DNA of 5,372 nt from an uncultured Oscillospiraceae bacterium. Lineage in GTDB: Bacteria > Bacillota > Clostridia > Oscillospirales > Ruminococcaceae. The notes beneath the pieces are model-generated. The model was not told where the DNA came from, did not search any database, and saw nothing but the letters and a program-made list of their open reading frames with translations. The number at the start of each line of letters is the position of its first letter. The first letter of the stretch is position 1. The stretch is from the NCBI GenBank assembly GCA_934527255.1, contig CAKTAM010000118.1:1-5372 (forward strand), in the 5' to 3' direction. Position numbers and translations under genes: made by a program. This document shows, piece by piece, positions 1 to 5,372 of the stretch.

Positions 1-1
1 C

Positions 2-1585
2 CTGCTGGAGACGGCCTCTCCGCAGACGGCACTGCTGCACGGGGTGACCTCCAGCGGAAAAACGCTGGTTTTCCTCAAGCTGCTGGAGCACGCGGTCGCC
101 GCCGGGCGGCAGGCCATCGTGCTGGTGCCGGAGATCAGCCTGACCCCGCAGATGATCGCCCGCATCAAGCGGCAGTTCGGCGAACGGGTGGCGGTGCAGC
201 ATTCGGCGCTCAGCCATACCGAGCGCCTGCTGCAGTGGCAGCAGATCCAGCAGGGCAGGGTGGATGTGGTGGTGGGTACGCGCAGCGCGGTGTTTGCGCC
301 GCTGCCGCGTCTTGGCCTTATCATCATGGATGAAGAGCAGGAGCATACCTATCGTTCCGAGCAGTCGCCCCGTTACCGCGCGCATGACATTGCGCGCTTC
401 CGCGCGGCGGAGGAAAACGCTCTGCTGCTGCTGGCCAGCGCTACGCCGTCCCTGGAAAGCTATTTCGCGGCCGAGCAGGGGCGCTATCACCTGTTCGAGC
501 TGCATCACCGGTACGGCAACATTCCGCTGCCGCAGGTGGAGCTGATCGATACGCGGGAGGAGCTGCTCAAGGGAAACCCGGGGCTGATCAGCATGCCGCT
601 TTCCGATGCCGTCTGCGAGGGGCTGGCCGCCGGAAAGCAGACCATTCTTCTGCTGAACCGGCGCGGTTATCAGACGGTAGGCCTGTGCACCGAATGTGCC
701 GAGGTTCTCAAATGCAGCAGCTGCAGCGTACCCATGGTGTACCACAAGGCACAAAGCAAGCTGATGTGCCACCACTGCGGCCGTACCGTAACGCCGCCGC
801 CGTCGGTGTGCCCCAAGTGCGGCGGGGCCATTCGGTATACCGGCTATGGCACCCAGAAGATCGAGGAGGAGCTTTCACAGAAGTTTCCCTCGGCGCGCAT
901 TCTGCGGATGGATATGGACACCACCGGAAAAAAGGATTCGCACCGTCAGATGCTGGCCGATTTTGCCGCGCATAAATATGATGTACTGATCGGTACGCAA
1001 ATGGTGGCAAAAGGGCTGGATTTTGCCGATGTCAATCTGGTCGGCGTCATTGGGGTGGATGCGCTGCTGTTCAATCAGGGCTACCGCGCCTTTGAAGAGG
1101 TGTTTTCGCTGGTGACGCAGGTGGTCGGCCGGTGCGGCCGCGCCGGGCAGCGCGGCCATGCGCTGATCCAGACGGTCGATCCCAATCACCCGATCTTGAA
1201 TCTGGCGGCTGCACAGGATTATAAGGCGTTTTATGCCGATGAGATCCAGTTCCGCAAAATGAACCTGTACCCGCCGTTCTGCAGCCTGTGCATGGTGGGT
1301 TTTCAGGCGGCGGCCGAGCCTGACGCACAGGCGGGCGCGGCGCGCTTCAGCCAGCTTTTACAGCAGAATGCGCGTGAGCATCCGCAAATTCCGCTGCGCA
1401 TTCTTGGTCCGTCGCCCTATCATATTGTTATGGTCAACGACCGCTACCGTTATAAGCTGACGTTGAAATGCCGCAACGATGCGGCTTTCCGGCAGCTGCT
1501 GCGCAGCACGACGAATGCCTTTGTGCAGCTGCCGCTGGCATCCAGGCTGACCATGAGCTTTGATTTTCATACAGATGACGATTGA
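2..1585 (+). CDS. priA: Primosomal protein N' (replication restart helicase PriA), 5'-truncated
   Basis: PriA is a superfamily 2 3'-to-5' DNA helicase that recognises stalled replication forks and reloads the replisome. The frame is open from base 2 with no credible start, so this is the last 527 residues. The family runs about 730-830, so the N-terminal 3'-end-binding and winged-helix domains lie outside the window. Numbering from base 2, the Walker A motif GVTSSGKT is at 14-21 and the Walker B/motif II DEEQ at 110-113, where the family usually has DEEH. The PriA-specific zinc region has all eight cysteines as four CxxC pairs (229/232, 238/241, 256/259, 270/273). Motif V (IGTQMVAKGLDF) and motif VI (QVVGRCGRAG, GRCGR at 376-380) follow, then the C-terminal domain with YPPF. 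The GTG at 44 lies inside Walker A and cannot be the start. The stop is 20 nt before def, in the usual Firmicutes priA-def order. Identification is firm; only the 5' end is missing. Confidence 0.97.
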   Translation: MLETASPQTALLHGVTSSGKTLVFLKLLEHAVAAGRQAIVLVPEISLTPQMIARIKRQFGERVAVQHSALSHTERLLQWQQIQQGRVDVVVGTRSAVFAPLPRLGLIIMDEEQEHTYRSEQSPRYRAHDIARFRAAEENALLLLASATPSLESYFAAEQGRYHLFELHHRYGNIPLPQVELIDTREELLKGNPGLISMPLSDAVCEGLAAGKQTILLLNRRGYQTVGLCTECAEVLKCSSCSVPMVYHKAQSKLMCHHCGRTVTPPPSVCPKCGGAIRYTGYGTQKIEEELSQKFPSARILRMDMDTTGKKDSHRQMLADFAAHKYDVLIGTQMVAKGLDFADVNLVGVIGVDALLFNQGYRAFEEVFSLVTQVVGRCGRAGQRGHALIQTVDPNHPILNLAAAQDYKAFYADEIQFRKMNLYPPFCSLCMVGFQAAAEPDAQAGAARFSQLLQQNAREHPQIPLRILGPSPYHIVMVNDRYRYKLTLKCRNDAAFRQLLRSTTNAFVQLPLASRLTMSFDFHTDDD

Positions 1586-1592
1586 TTTTTCA

Positions 1593-1598
1593 GGGAGG
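1593..1598 (+). promoter_or_regulatory. Ribosome binding site of def
   Basis: GGGAGG, a near-perfect Shine-Dalgarno sequence, ends 7 nt before the ATG at 1606. It decides that start over an in-frame TTG at 1582 that overlaps the priA stop codon. The TTG has no ribosome binding site and would add eight non-conserved residues. Confidence 0.85.
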
Positions 1599-1605
1599 AA
1601 AGGTT

Positions 1606-2100
1606 ATGGCGCTTCGTACTATCGTGTTGGATGGAGACCCGATTTTGAAAAAGGTCTGCCGTCCCGTTACCAATTTTGACGACCGGCTGGCACAGCTGCT
1701 GGATGATATGAAGGAGACGCTGGTCAAGGTGGACGGCCTTGGCCTTGCGGGGCCGCAGGTTGGCATACTGCGTCGCCTCTGCGTGGTGCTGGAGATCGAC
1801 GAGTCGGCGCAGCCGGAGGACGGCGAGCTGAACGGCCGGTTTCTGGAGCTGGTCAATCCGGAGATCCTTTCCAGCGAGGGAGAATCAACCATGCAGGAGG
1901 GCTGCCTGTCCTTCCCGGGCAAAAGCGCCGAGATCACACGGCCTGCCCGGGTGACCTTCCGTGCACAGGATCATACCGGCCAATGGTATACCCGCACCGT
2001 TGAGGGCATCAACGCGCGCTGCGTCTGCCACGAGTGCAATCATCTGGACGGCATCACCATCGCTGATCTGGCCGAGATGACGGAGGATGAAAACGACTGA
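1606..2100 (+). CDS. def: Peptide deformylase
   Basis: Peptide deformylase is a metalloenzyme that removes the N-formyl group from the initiator methionine of nascent proteins at the ribosome exit. The 164-residue product is a normal length for the family. All three family motifs are visible. Motif I is GLGLAGPQ at 44-51, with the catalytic Gln51. Motif II is EGCLS at 98-102, with metal ligand Cys100. Motif III is HECNH at 142-146, with ligands His142 and His146 and catalytic Glu143. Two positions depart from the textbook consensus: Gly49 where motif I usually has a second Ala, and Asn145 where motif III usually has Asp. Neither removes a metal ligand or catalytic residue, so I expect an active enzyme. 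The ATG at 1606 is chosen because of the GGGAGG upstream and because MALRTIV matches the usual family N-terminus. The gene lies 20 nt after priA and 55 nt before fmt, which makes the substrate group that Def removes. Confidence 0.97.
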   Translation: MALRTIVLDGDPILKKVCRPVTNFDDRLAQLLDDMKETLVKVDGLGLAGPQVGILRRLCVVLEIDESAQPEDGELNGRFLELVNPEILSSEGESTMQEGCLSFPGKSAEITRPARVTFRAQDHTGQWYTRTVEGINARCVCHECNHLDGITIADLAEMTEDEND

Positions 2101-2101
2101 T

Positions 2102-2125
2102 GCTTTTGGCTGCATGAGCAAAAGC
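2102..2125 (+). other. Small inverted repeat in the def-fmt gap
   Basis: GCTTTTG (2102-2108) and CAAAAGC (2119-2125) are perfect 7-nt inverted arms around a 10-nt loop, starting one base after the def stop codon. No T-tract follows, so this is not an intrinsic terminator. It could be a weak mRNA stem at the end of def or chance. The rest of the 55-nt gap is purine-rich and leads into the fmt ribosome binding site. Confidence 0.35.
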
Positions 2126-2142
2126 GGAGCAAAAAGACGAAA

Positions 2143-2148
2143 AGAGGG
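2143..2148 (+). promoter_or_regulatory. Ribosome binding site of fmt
   Basis: AGAGGG, with a core GAGGG, ends 7 nt before the ATG at 2156. It supports that start over an in-frame ATG at 2087 that overlaps the end of def. The earlier start would add 23 residues unlike any Fmt N-terminus. Confidence 0.75.
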
Positions 2149-2155
2149 CGACAGA

Positions 2156-3073
2156 ATGCGCATTGTTTTTATGGGAACGCCGGAGATTGCGGCGCAGTCG
2201 CTGCAGGCGGTGCTGGCTGCCGGGCACGAAGTGTGTGCGGTGTTTACCCGGGAGGATAAGCCGGTTGGCCGCAAGCAGATTCTGACGGCGCCGCCGGTCA
2301 AGCAGGCGGCACTGGCTGCCGGGCTGACGGTCTATCAGCCCAGGACGCTGCGGGACGGCAGCGCCGAGGAGCTGCTGCGCTCTCTGTCGCCGGAGCTGAT
2401 CGTTGTGGTGGCTTACGGCCGCATTCTGCCCGCCTCCATTCTGTCCATTCCCCGGTATGGCTGCATCAACCTGCACGTTTCGCTGCTGCCCAAATATCGC
2501 GGAGCCGCGCCGGTGCAGTGGGCGGTGCTCAACGGTGACGCCCAGACGGGCGTGACCATCATGCAGCTGGATGAAGGGCTGGATACCGGCGATATTCTGG
2601 AGGTAGCGCCGGTGACGATCGGCGAAAACGAAACCTCGGGCGAGTTGTTTGCGCGCATCGGCACGCTGGGTGCGCAGACGCTGTGCCATACAATAGAAAG
2701 CATTGCCGCCGGCAAAGTACAGCCGCGCCCGCAAAACGAGGCCGAGGCCACGCAGGCGCCGCCCCTGACTAAGGAGATGGGCCAGTTTACCTTTGCACAA
2801 AGCGCGCGCCAGCTGCACAATCTGGTGCGCGGGCTGAACCCGTGGCCGGTGGCCAGCTTTGTCTGCGGCGGCAAGCGCATCAAGGTGCTGCATACAACGG
2901 TCAGCACGCAGCAGGGCGAGCCGGGCACCATTCTGCAGCTCAAGCCGCTGACGGTGGCCTGCGGCGAAGGTGCACTGTGCCTTGTTGAGGTGGTGCCGGA
3001 GGGCAGCCGCCCCATGGAGGGAACGGCGTGGGCCATGGGCCGCCGGTATGCGGTGGGCGACCGTCTGGAATGA
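2156..3073 (+). CDS. fmt: Methionyl-tRNA formyltransferase
   Basis: The enzyme transfers a formyl group from 10-formyltetrahydrofolate to the amino group of Met-tRNA(fMet), giving the initiator used in bacterial translation. The product is 305 residues, close to the usual 310-315. The N-terminal Rossmann-like catalytic domain covers about 1-205 and starts with the hallmark MRIVFMGTPEIA. The basic tRNA-contacting loop DKPVGRKQ is at 34-41. The formyltransferase active-site signature is at 105-116 (NLHVSLLPKYRG), with Asn105 and His107. The catalytic Asp143 lies in GLDTGD. These correspond to Asn106, His108 and Asp144 of the E. coli enzyme. The C-terminal tRNA-binding domain covers about 206-305 and includes LVRGLNPWPVA. 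The start is set by the ribosome binding site and by the family N-terminus. It follows def by 55 nt and precedes rsmB by 19 nt, the standard def-fmt-rsmB order. The product works as a functional pair with Def. Confidence 0.97.
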   Translation: MRIVFMGTPEIAAQSLQAVLAAGHEVCAVFTREDKPVGRKQILTAPPVKQAALAAGLTVYQPRTLRDGSAEELLRSLSPELIVVVAYGRILPASILSIPRYGCINLHVSLLPKYRGAAPVQWAVLNGDAQTGVTIMQLDEGLDTGDILEVAPVTIGENETSGELFARIGTLGAQTLCHTIESIAAGKVQPRPQNEAEATQAPPLTKEMGQFTFAQSARQLHNLVRGLNPWPVASFVCGGKRIKVLHTTVSTQQGEPGTILQLKPLTVACGEGALCLVEVVPEGSRPMEGTAWAMGRRYAVGDRLE

Positions 3074-3082
3074 CGGCCGGAA

Positions 3083-3088
3083 AGGGAG
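3083..3088 (+). promoter_or_regulatory. Ribosome binding site of rsmB
   Basis: AGGGAG in the 19-nt gap after fmt ends 4 nt before the ATG at 3093. It supports that start over in-frame upstream codons from 2970 that lie inside fmt and encode 41 residues with no NusB-like character. Confidence 0.75.
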
Positions 3089-3092
3089 AGCG

Positions 3093-4421
3093 ATGGACAA
3101 GACACGTGCGCTGGCGGTGCGGCTTCTGATGCGCTGCGAGGACGCCGGGTATTCCAACCTGGTGCTGAAAAGCGCTTTGGAGCAGCAGCCGCTGGAGCCG
3201 CGGGAAAAAGCCTTTGTCAGTGCACTGGTGTACGGGACTGTCGAACGGCAGCGGCTTTTGGATGCCCTGCTGGACAGCTGCCTGAAAAAGCCCTGCGCCC
3301 GGCTGGATGCGCCGGTGCGTGCCATTCTGCGCAGCGGGCTATACCAGTGCCGCTGGATGGATGGCGTGCCGACGTATGCTGCCGTCAACGCCGCCGTAGA
3401 GCTGACGCGTCATTTTGGCAAGACCTCGGCGGCCGGAATGGTCAACGCGGTTTTGCGAAAAGCGGCTCAAACACCTGTAAAGGCATTGAGCTTTCCAGAT
3501 GAAATCGCCCGTCTGGGCACGCTGTACAGTGTTTCCGATTCGATCGCGGCCATGCTGCTGCGGGTCTATGGGCCGCAGCAGGCAGAGACAGTGCTGCAGG
3601 CCTTTGCCGAACCGGCGGTCACGTTTCTGCGTGCGAACCTTTTGCGCACCACACCGGCCGAGTTGTGTGAGCGCCTGCGGCAGGAGGGCATTGCTGCCGT
3701 GTCGGCTGCGCCGGAGGGTGCGGTGCGCCTGACCGACGGCGGAGATATTGCTCATACGCAGGCCTTTGCGCAGGGGCTGTTTCATGTGCAGGGGCTTTCC
3801 AGCCAGCTGGCGGCGCTGGCCGTACAGGTCGTGCCGGGTGAAACGGTGTTGGATGTGTGCGCGGCGCCTGGCGGCAAAAGCCTGATGCTGGCGCAGCAGA
3901 TGAAGGACAGCGGCATGCTGCTGTGCGGTGAGCTGCAGCCCTCCCGCGTGCGGCTCATTCAGCAGCAGCTGCAGCGCTGCGGTGTTCACTGTGCCCGCGC
4001 GCTCTGTGCAGATGCCGCCGAGTACCAGCCGGACTTTCCGGCGGCGGATGCCGTTTTGTGCGATGTTCCGTGCTCCGGCACGGGCATTCTGGCGCACAAG
4101 CCGGATATCCGTTATAAAGATGTGGACAAGGGGCGCGACGCGCTGCAGCGGCTGCAGAGCCGCATTCTGCAGACGGCTGCCCGTTATGTAAAAGCGGGCG
4201 GGCGGCTGGTGTATTCGACCTGCAGCCTGGACCCTGCCGAAAACGAGGCCGTAGTGGAGGCGTTTTTGCACACGCATCCCGATTTTTCGCTGCAGCCCTG
4301 GCCGCTGCCGACAAACGCCGCCCTGATGCAGGTACCCGGGCAGCGCCCCGGCATGGTGACGCTGCTGCCGACGGCAGGCGGATGCGACGGCTTTTTTATA
4401 GCCAAACTGAAGAAAGTATGA
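3093..4421 (+). CDS. rsmB: 16S rRNA (cytosine-967-C5)-methyltransferase RsmB
   Basis: RsmB (also called Sun or Fmu) methylates C5 of the cytosine at E. coli position 967 of 16S rRNA, using S-adenosylmethionine. The 442 residues match the family length. The N-terminal NusB-like RNA-binding domain is at about 1-125 and includes REKAFVSALVYGTVER and the conserved VNAVLRK at 117-123. A linker leads to the Rossmann methyltransferase domain at about 235-442. Visible motifs are SAM-binding DVCAAPGGKS at 254-263, acidic Glu280 at the end of strand 2, DVPCSGTG at 324-331 with Cys327, and STCS at 375-378 with the nucleophile Cys377. HKPDIRY and the C-terminal CDGFFIAKL are also typical. The two cysteines distinguish an m5C RNA methyltransferase from other SAM enzymes. 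The gene follows fmt by 19 nt and is probably co-transcribed with it. Its last codons overlap a possible terminator hairpin and its stop codon forms part of a promoter. Confidence 0.96.
   Translation: MDKTRALAVRLLMRCEDAGYSNLVLKSALEQQPLEPREKAFVSALVYGTVERQRLLDALLDSCLKKPCARLDAPVRAILRSGLYQCRWMDGVPTYAAVNAAVELTRHFGKTSAAGMVNAVLRKAAQTPVKALSFPDEIARLGTLYSVSDSIAAMLLRVYGPQQAETVLQAFAEPAVTFLRANLLRTTPAELCERLRQEGIAAVSAAPEGAVRLTDGGDIAHTQAFAQGLFHVQGLSSQLAALAVQVVPGETVLDVCAAPGGKSLMLAQQMKDSGMLLCGELQPSRVRLIQQQLQRCGVHCARALCADAAEYQPDFPAADAVLCDVPCSGTGILAHKPDIRYKDVDKGRDALQRLQSRILQTAARYVKAGGRLVYSTCSLDPAENEAVVEAFLHTHPDFSLQPWPLPTNAALMQVPGQRPGMVTLLPTAGGCDGFFIAKLKKV
4367..4397 (+). terminator. Possible intrinsic terminator inside the 3' end of rsmB
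   Basis: The arms at 4367-4373 (GCCGACG) and 4385-4391 (CGACGGC) form six G-C pairs with one internal A-A mismatch around an 11-nt loop. Six T's follow directly at 4392-4397. The layout is that of a Rho-independent terminator, but it is inside coding sequence, and the T-run encodes the FF of the conserved RsmB DGFF motif. A competing small hairpin CTGCC-GAC-GGCAG at 4365-4377 uses part of the same arm. Termination, if any, is likely to be partial. Confidence 0.35.
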
Positions 4422-4427
4422 TATAAT
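4399..4427 (+). promoter_or_regulatory. Likely sigma-A-type promoter for rlmN
   Basis: TATAAT at 4422-4427 is a perfect -10 box. It is preceded by TG at 4419-4420 with one base between, giving an extended -10. A -35-like TAGCCA (4/6 to TTGACA) sits at 4399-4404 with the ideal 17-nt spacer, and a T-rich tract lies just upstream. The stretch is conspicuously AT-rich in a GC-rich window. The TG comes from the rsmB stop codon TGA. A transcription start near 4433-4435 would leave a leader of about 72 nt before the rlmN ATG. No experimental data can be seen here, so this is prediction from consensus. Confidence 0.65.
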
Positions 4428-4447
4428 GGTCAAAACTGCTTTTGGGG

Positions 4448-4496
4448 CCGTCCGGCGGAGCGCTTCTGTCGGCGGCTCAAGAGAACAGCCGGATGG
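4448..4496 (+). promoter_or_regulatory. Stem-loop in the rlmN 5' leader
   Basis: CCGTCCGGC (4448-4456) can pair with GCCGGATGG (4488-4496) in a 9-bp stem with a single G-U wobble. A 4-bp inner helix, GAGC (4458-4461) with GCTC (4475-4478), can form inside its loop. The stem ends two bases before the rlmN ribosome binding site. It does not match any riboswitch I recognise, and there is no T-tract for attenuation. A role in setting translation efficiency or mRNA stability is possible but unproven. Confidence 0.45.
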
Positions 4497-4497
4497 A

Positions 4498-4502
4498 AGA
4501 GG
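4498..4502 (+). promoter_or_regulatory. Ribosome binding site of rlmN
   Basis: AGAGG (core GAGG, 4499-4502) ends 4 nt before the ATG at 4507, within the purine-rich run GGAAGAGGAAAA. It supports 4507 as the start over an in-frame ATG at 4426 that lies inside the -10 box of the predicted promoter. Confidence 0.7.
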
Positions 4503-4506
4503 AAAA

Positions 4507-5372
4507 ATGACAAGGGAAAGCATTACCTCGCTGACACTGCCGCAGCTGACGCAGGCACTGCAGGCGGCCGGGCAGCCTGCCTACCGTGCAAAGCAGGTGT
4601 ACGGCTGGCTGCACCAGCATCAGGCGGTTTGCTTTGCGCAGATGAGCAACCTGCCCAAAGCGCTGCAGGCCCAGCTGGAGGAACGCTATTGCATCGACAG
4701 CGTTTCCGTTGCCCGCAAGCAGGTCTCGCAGGATGGAACCGTCAAATACCTTTTTCGCCTTTCCGACGGTAACTGTGTGGAAAGCGTCGTGATGTTTTAT
4801 GAGTACGGCGCGACCATCTGCCTTTCTACGCAGGTCGGCTGCCGTATGGGCTGCCGCTTCTGCGCCTCCACACAGGCCGGGCGGGTGCGCAACCTGTGCG
4901 CGGGCGAGATCTGCGCGCAGGTCTACGCCGCCCAGCGGGATATGCAGCAGCGCATTTCGCATATCGTGCTCATGGGCATCGGCGAGCCGCTGGATAATTA
5001 CGACAATGTGCTTGCGTTTTTGCGGATCATCACCTCGCCGGAGGGGTTGTGCATCGGTATGCGCAATATCAGCCTTTCCACCTGCGGGCTGGTGCCCGGC
5101 ATTGATCGCCTTGCACAGGAGCATCTGCAGCTGACGTTATCCATTTCGCTGCATGCGCCAAACGACGCCCTGCGCAGCAGTATGATGCCGGTCAATAACC
5201 GGTACCCGGTTTCGGAGCTGCTGGCGGCCTGTCGGCGTTATCAAAAAACGACGGGCAGGCGCATCAGCTTTGAATATTCCATGGTAAAGGGCGTGAATGA
5301 TTCCGAGCGGCAGGCAGATGAGCTGGCTGCGCTGATCCGCGGCATGGGCGCGCATGTCAACCTCATCCCGAT
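4507..5372 (+). CDS. rlmN: 23S rRNA (adenine-2503-C2)/tRNA (adenine-37-C2)-methyltransferase RlmN, 3'-truncated
   Basis: RlmN is a radical-SAM enzyme that puts a methyl group on C2 of A2503 in 23S rRNA and, in E. coli at least, A37 of some tRNAs. The frame is open to the window edge, giving 288 residues of about 345-385. The N-terminal accessory domain carries SLTLPQL and YRAKQVYGWLHQ. The radical-SAM cluster motif CxxxCxxC is Cys112, Cys116 and Cys119 in QVGCRMGCRFCAST. Cys105, seven residues earlier, matches resolving Cys118 of the E. coli enzyme, and Glu92 matches Glu105. GEPLDN (160-164 region), STCGLVP, SLHAPND and FEYSMVKGVND follow in family order. QVGC rather than the QCGC of Cfr points to RlmN, not the resistance enzyme Cfr. 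The methyl-carrying cysteine (Cys355 in E. coli) lies beyond the window. The 85-nt gap to rsmB holds a promoter and a structured leader, so this gene may be expressed separately. The usual next genes would be prpC and prkC. Confidence 0.96.
   Translation, partial: MTRESITSLTLPQLTQALQAAGQPAYRAKQVYGWLHQHQAVCFAQMSNLPKALQAQLEERYCIDSVSVARKQVSQDGTVKYLFRLSDGNCVESVVMFYEYGATICLSTQVGCRMGCRFCASTQAGRVRNLCAGEICAQVYAAQRDMQQRISHIVLMGIGEPLDNYDNVLAFLRIITSPEGLCIGMRNISLSTCGLVPGIDRLAQEHLQLTLSISLHAPNDALRSSMMPVNNRYPVSELLAACRRYQKTTGRRISFEYSMVKGVNDSERQADELAALIRGMGAHVNLIP

Noticed and set aside
1582..1605. TTG start for def overlapping the priA stop (TTGA overlap suggesting translational coupling)
   Set aside because: The GGGAGG at 1593-1598 is correctly placed only for the ATG at 1606, and the extra residues are not conserved in deformylases.
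2054..3388. Long open frame (444 codons) on the - strand opposite fmt and the start of rsmB
   Set aside because: It is aligned codon-on-codon with fmt and stays open because fmt uses no TTA, CTA or TCA codons, as expected in GC-rich DNA. The translation is low-complexity, rich in Arg, Gln and His, with no recognisable domain, while the + strand holds an unmistakable Fmt.
4141..4175. Cluster of CTGCAG palindromes looking like a repeat
   Set aside because: These are Leu-Gln codon pairs (CTG CAG) within rsmB. CTG and CAG are the favoured codons throughout the window, so no repeat element is needed to explain them.
3339..4523. Long open frame (394 codons) on the - strand opposite rsmB
   Set aside because: It has the same cause: it is codon-aligned with rsmB and ends where rsmB uses a CTA codon. 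The composition is that of an antisense shadow and no protein family is recognisable.
4477..5124. Open frame (215 codons) on the - strand opposite rlmN
   Set aside because: It lies wholly opposite the conserved radical-SAM core of rlmN and shows no family motif.
4507..5372. Possibility that the radical-SAM gene is the antibiotic-resistance methyltransferase Cfr
   Set aside because: The cluster motif context QVGCRMGCRFCAST, the family-typical N-terminus and the conserved position after rsmB all fit housekeeping RlmN; Cfr has QCGC in this place and travels on mobile elements, none of which is seen here.

Overview
The window lies inside a housekeeping gene cluster, all on the + strand, in the order priA (5' end cut off), def, fmt, rsmB, rlmN (3' end cut off). 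This is the classic Firmicutes order, known from Bacillus subtilis and many Clostridia, where rlmN is normally followed by prpC, prkC and rsgA. The DNA is visibly GC-rich, with codons heavily biased to G/C third positions (CTG, CAG, GCG, GGC). The proteins nevertheless look like Firmicutes proteins, with short Fmt and Def and strong purine-rich ribosome binding sites. My inference is a GC-rich member of the Clostridia, such as an Oscillospiraceae/Ruminococcaceae gut anaerobe. I cannot name a genus from this window.

Layout: 2-1585 is the helicase core and C-terminus of the replication-restart helicase PriA. 1606-2100 is peptide deformylase. 2156-3073 is methionyl-tRNA formyltransferase. 3093-4421 is the 16S rRNA m5C967 methyltransferase RsmB. 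4507-5372 is most of the radical-SAM 23S rRNA/tRNA adenine-C2 methyltransferase RlmN. The gaps are 20, 55, 19 and 85 nt. The first four genes look like one transcription unit, each with its own Shine-Dalgarno sequence. Fmt adds the formyl group to initiator Met-tRNA and Def removes it from nascent proteins, so the pair brackets translation initiation. RsmB and RlmN modify the ribosome. PriA is a replication-restart protein that shares the locus by conserved synteny.

The least ordinary stretch is the rsmB-rlmN junction (about 4365-4506). A GC-rich imperfect hairpin ending in six T's lies inside the last rsmB codons. It is followed at once by a good sigma-A-type promoter whose extended -10 begins with the rsmB stop codon (TGA then TATAAT). 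Then comes a leader of about 70 nt with a 9-bp stem ending just before the rlmN ribosome binding site. This suggests rlmN and downstream genes can be transcribed separately from the upstream operon. I see no mobile element, CRISPR array, RNA gene or unknown protein family here, and no evidence for a previously undescribed system. The only non-coding stretches are the short gaps described above.
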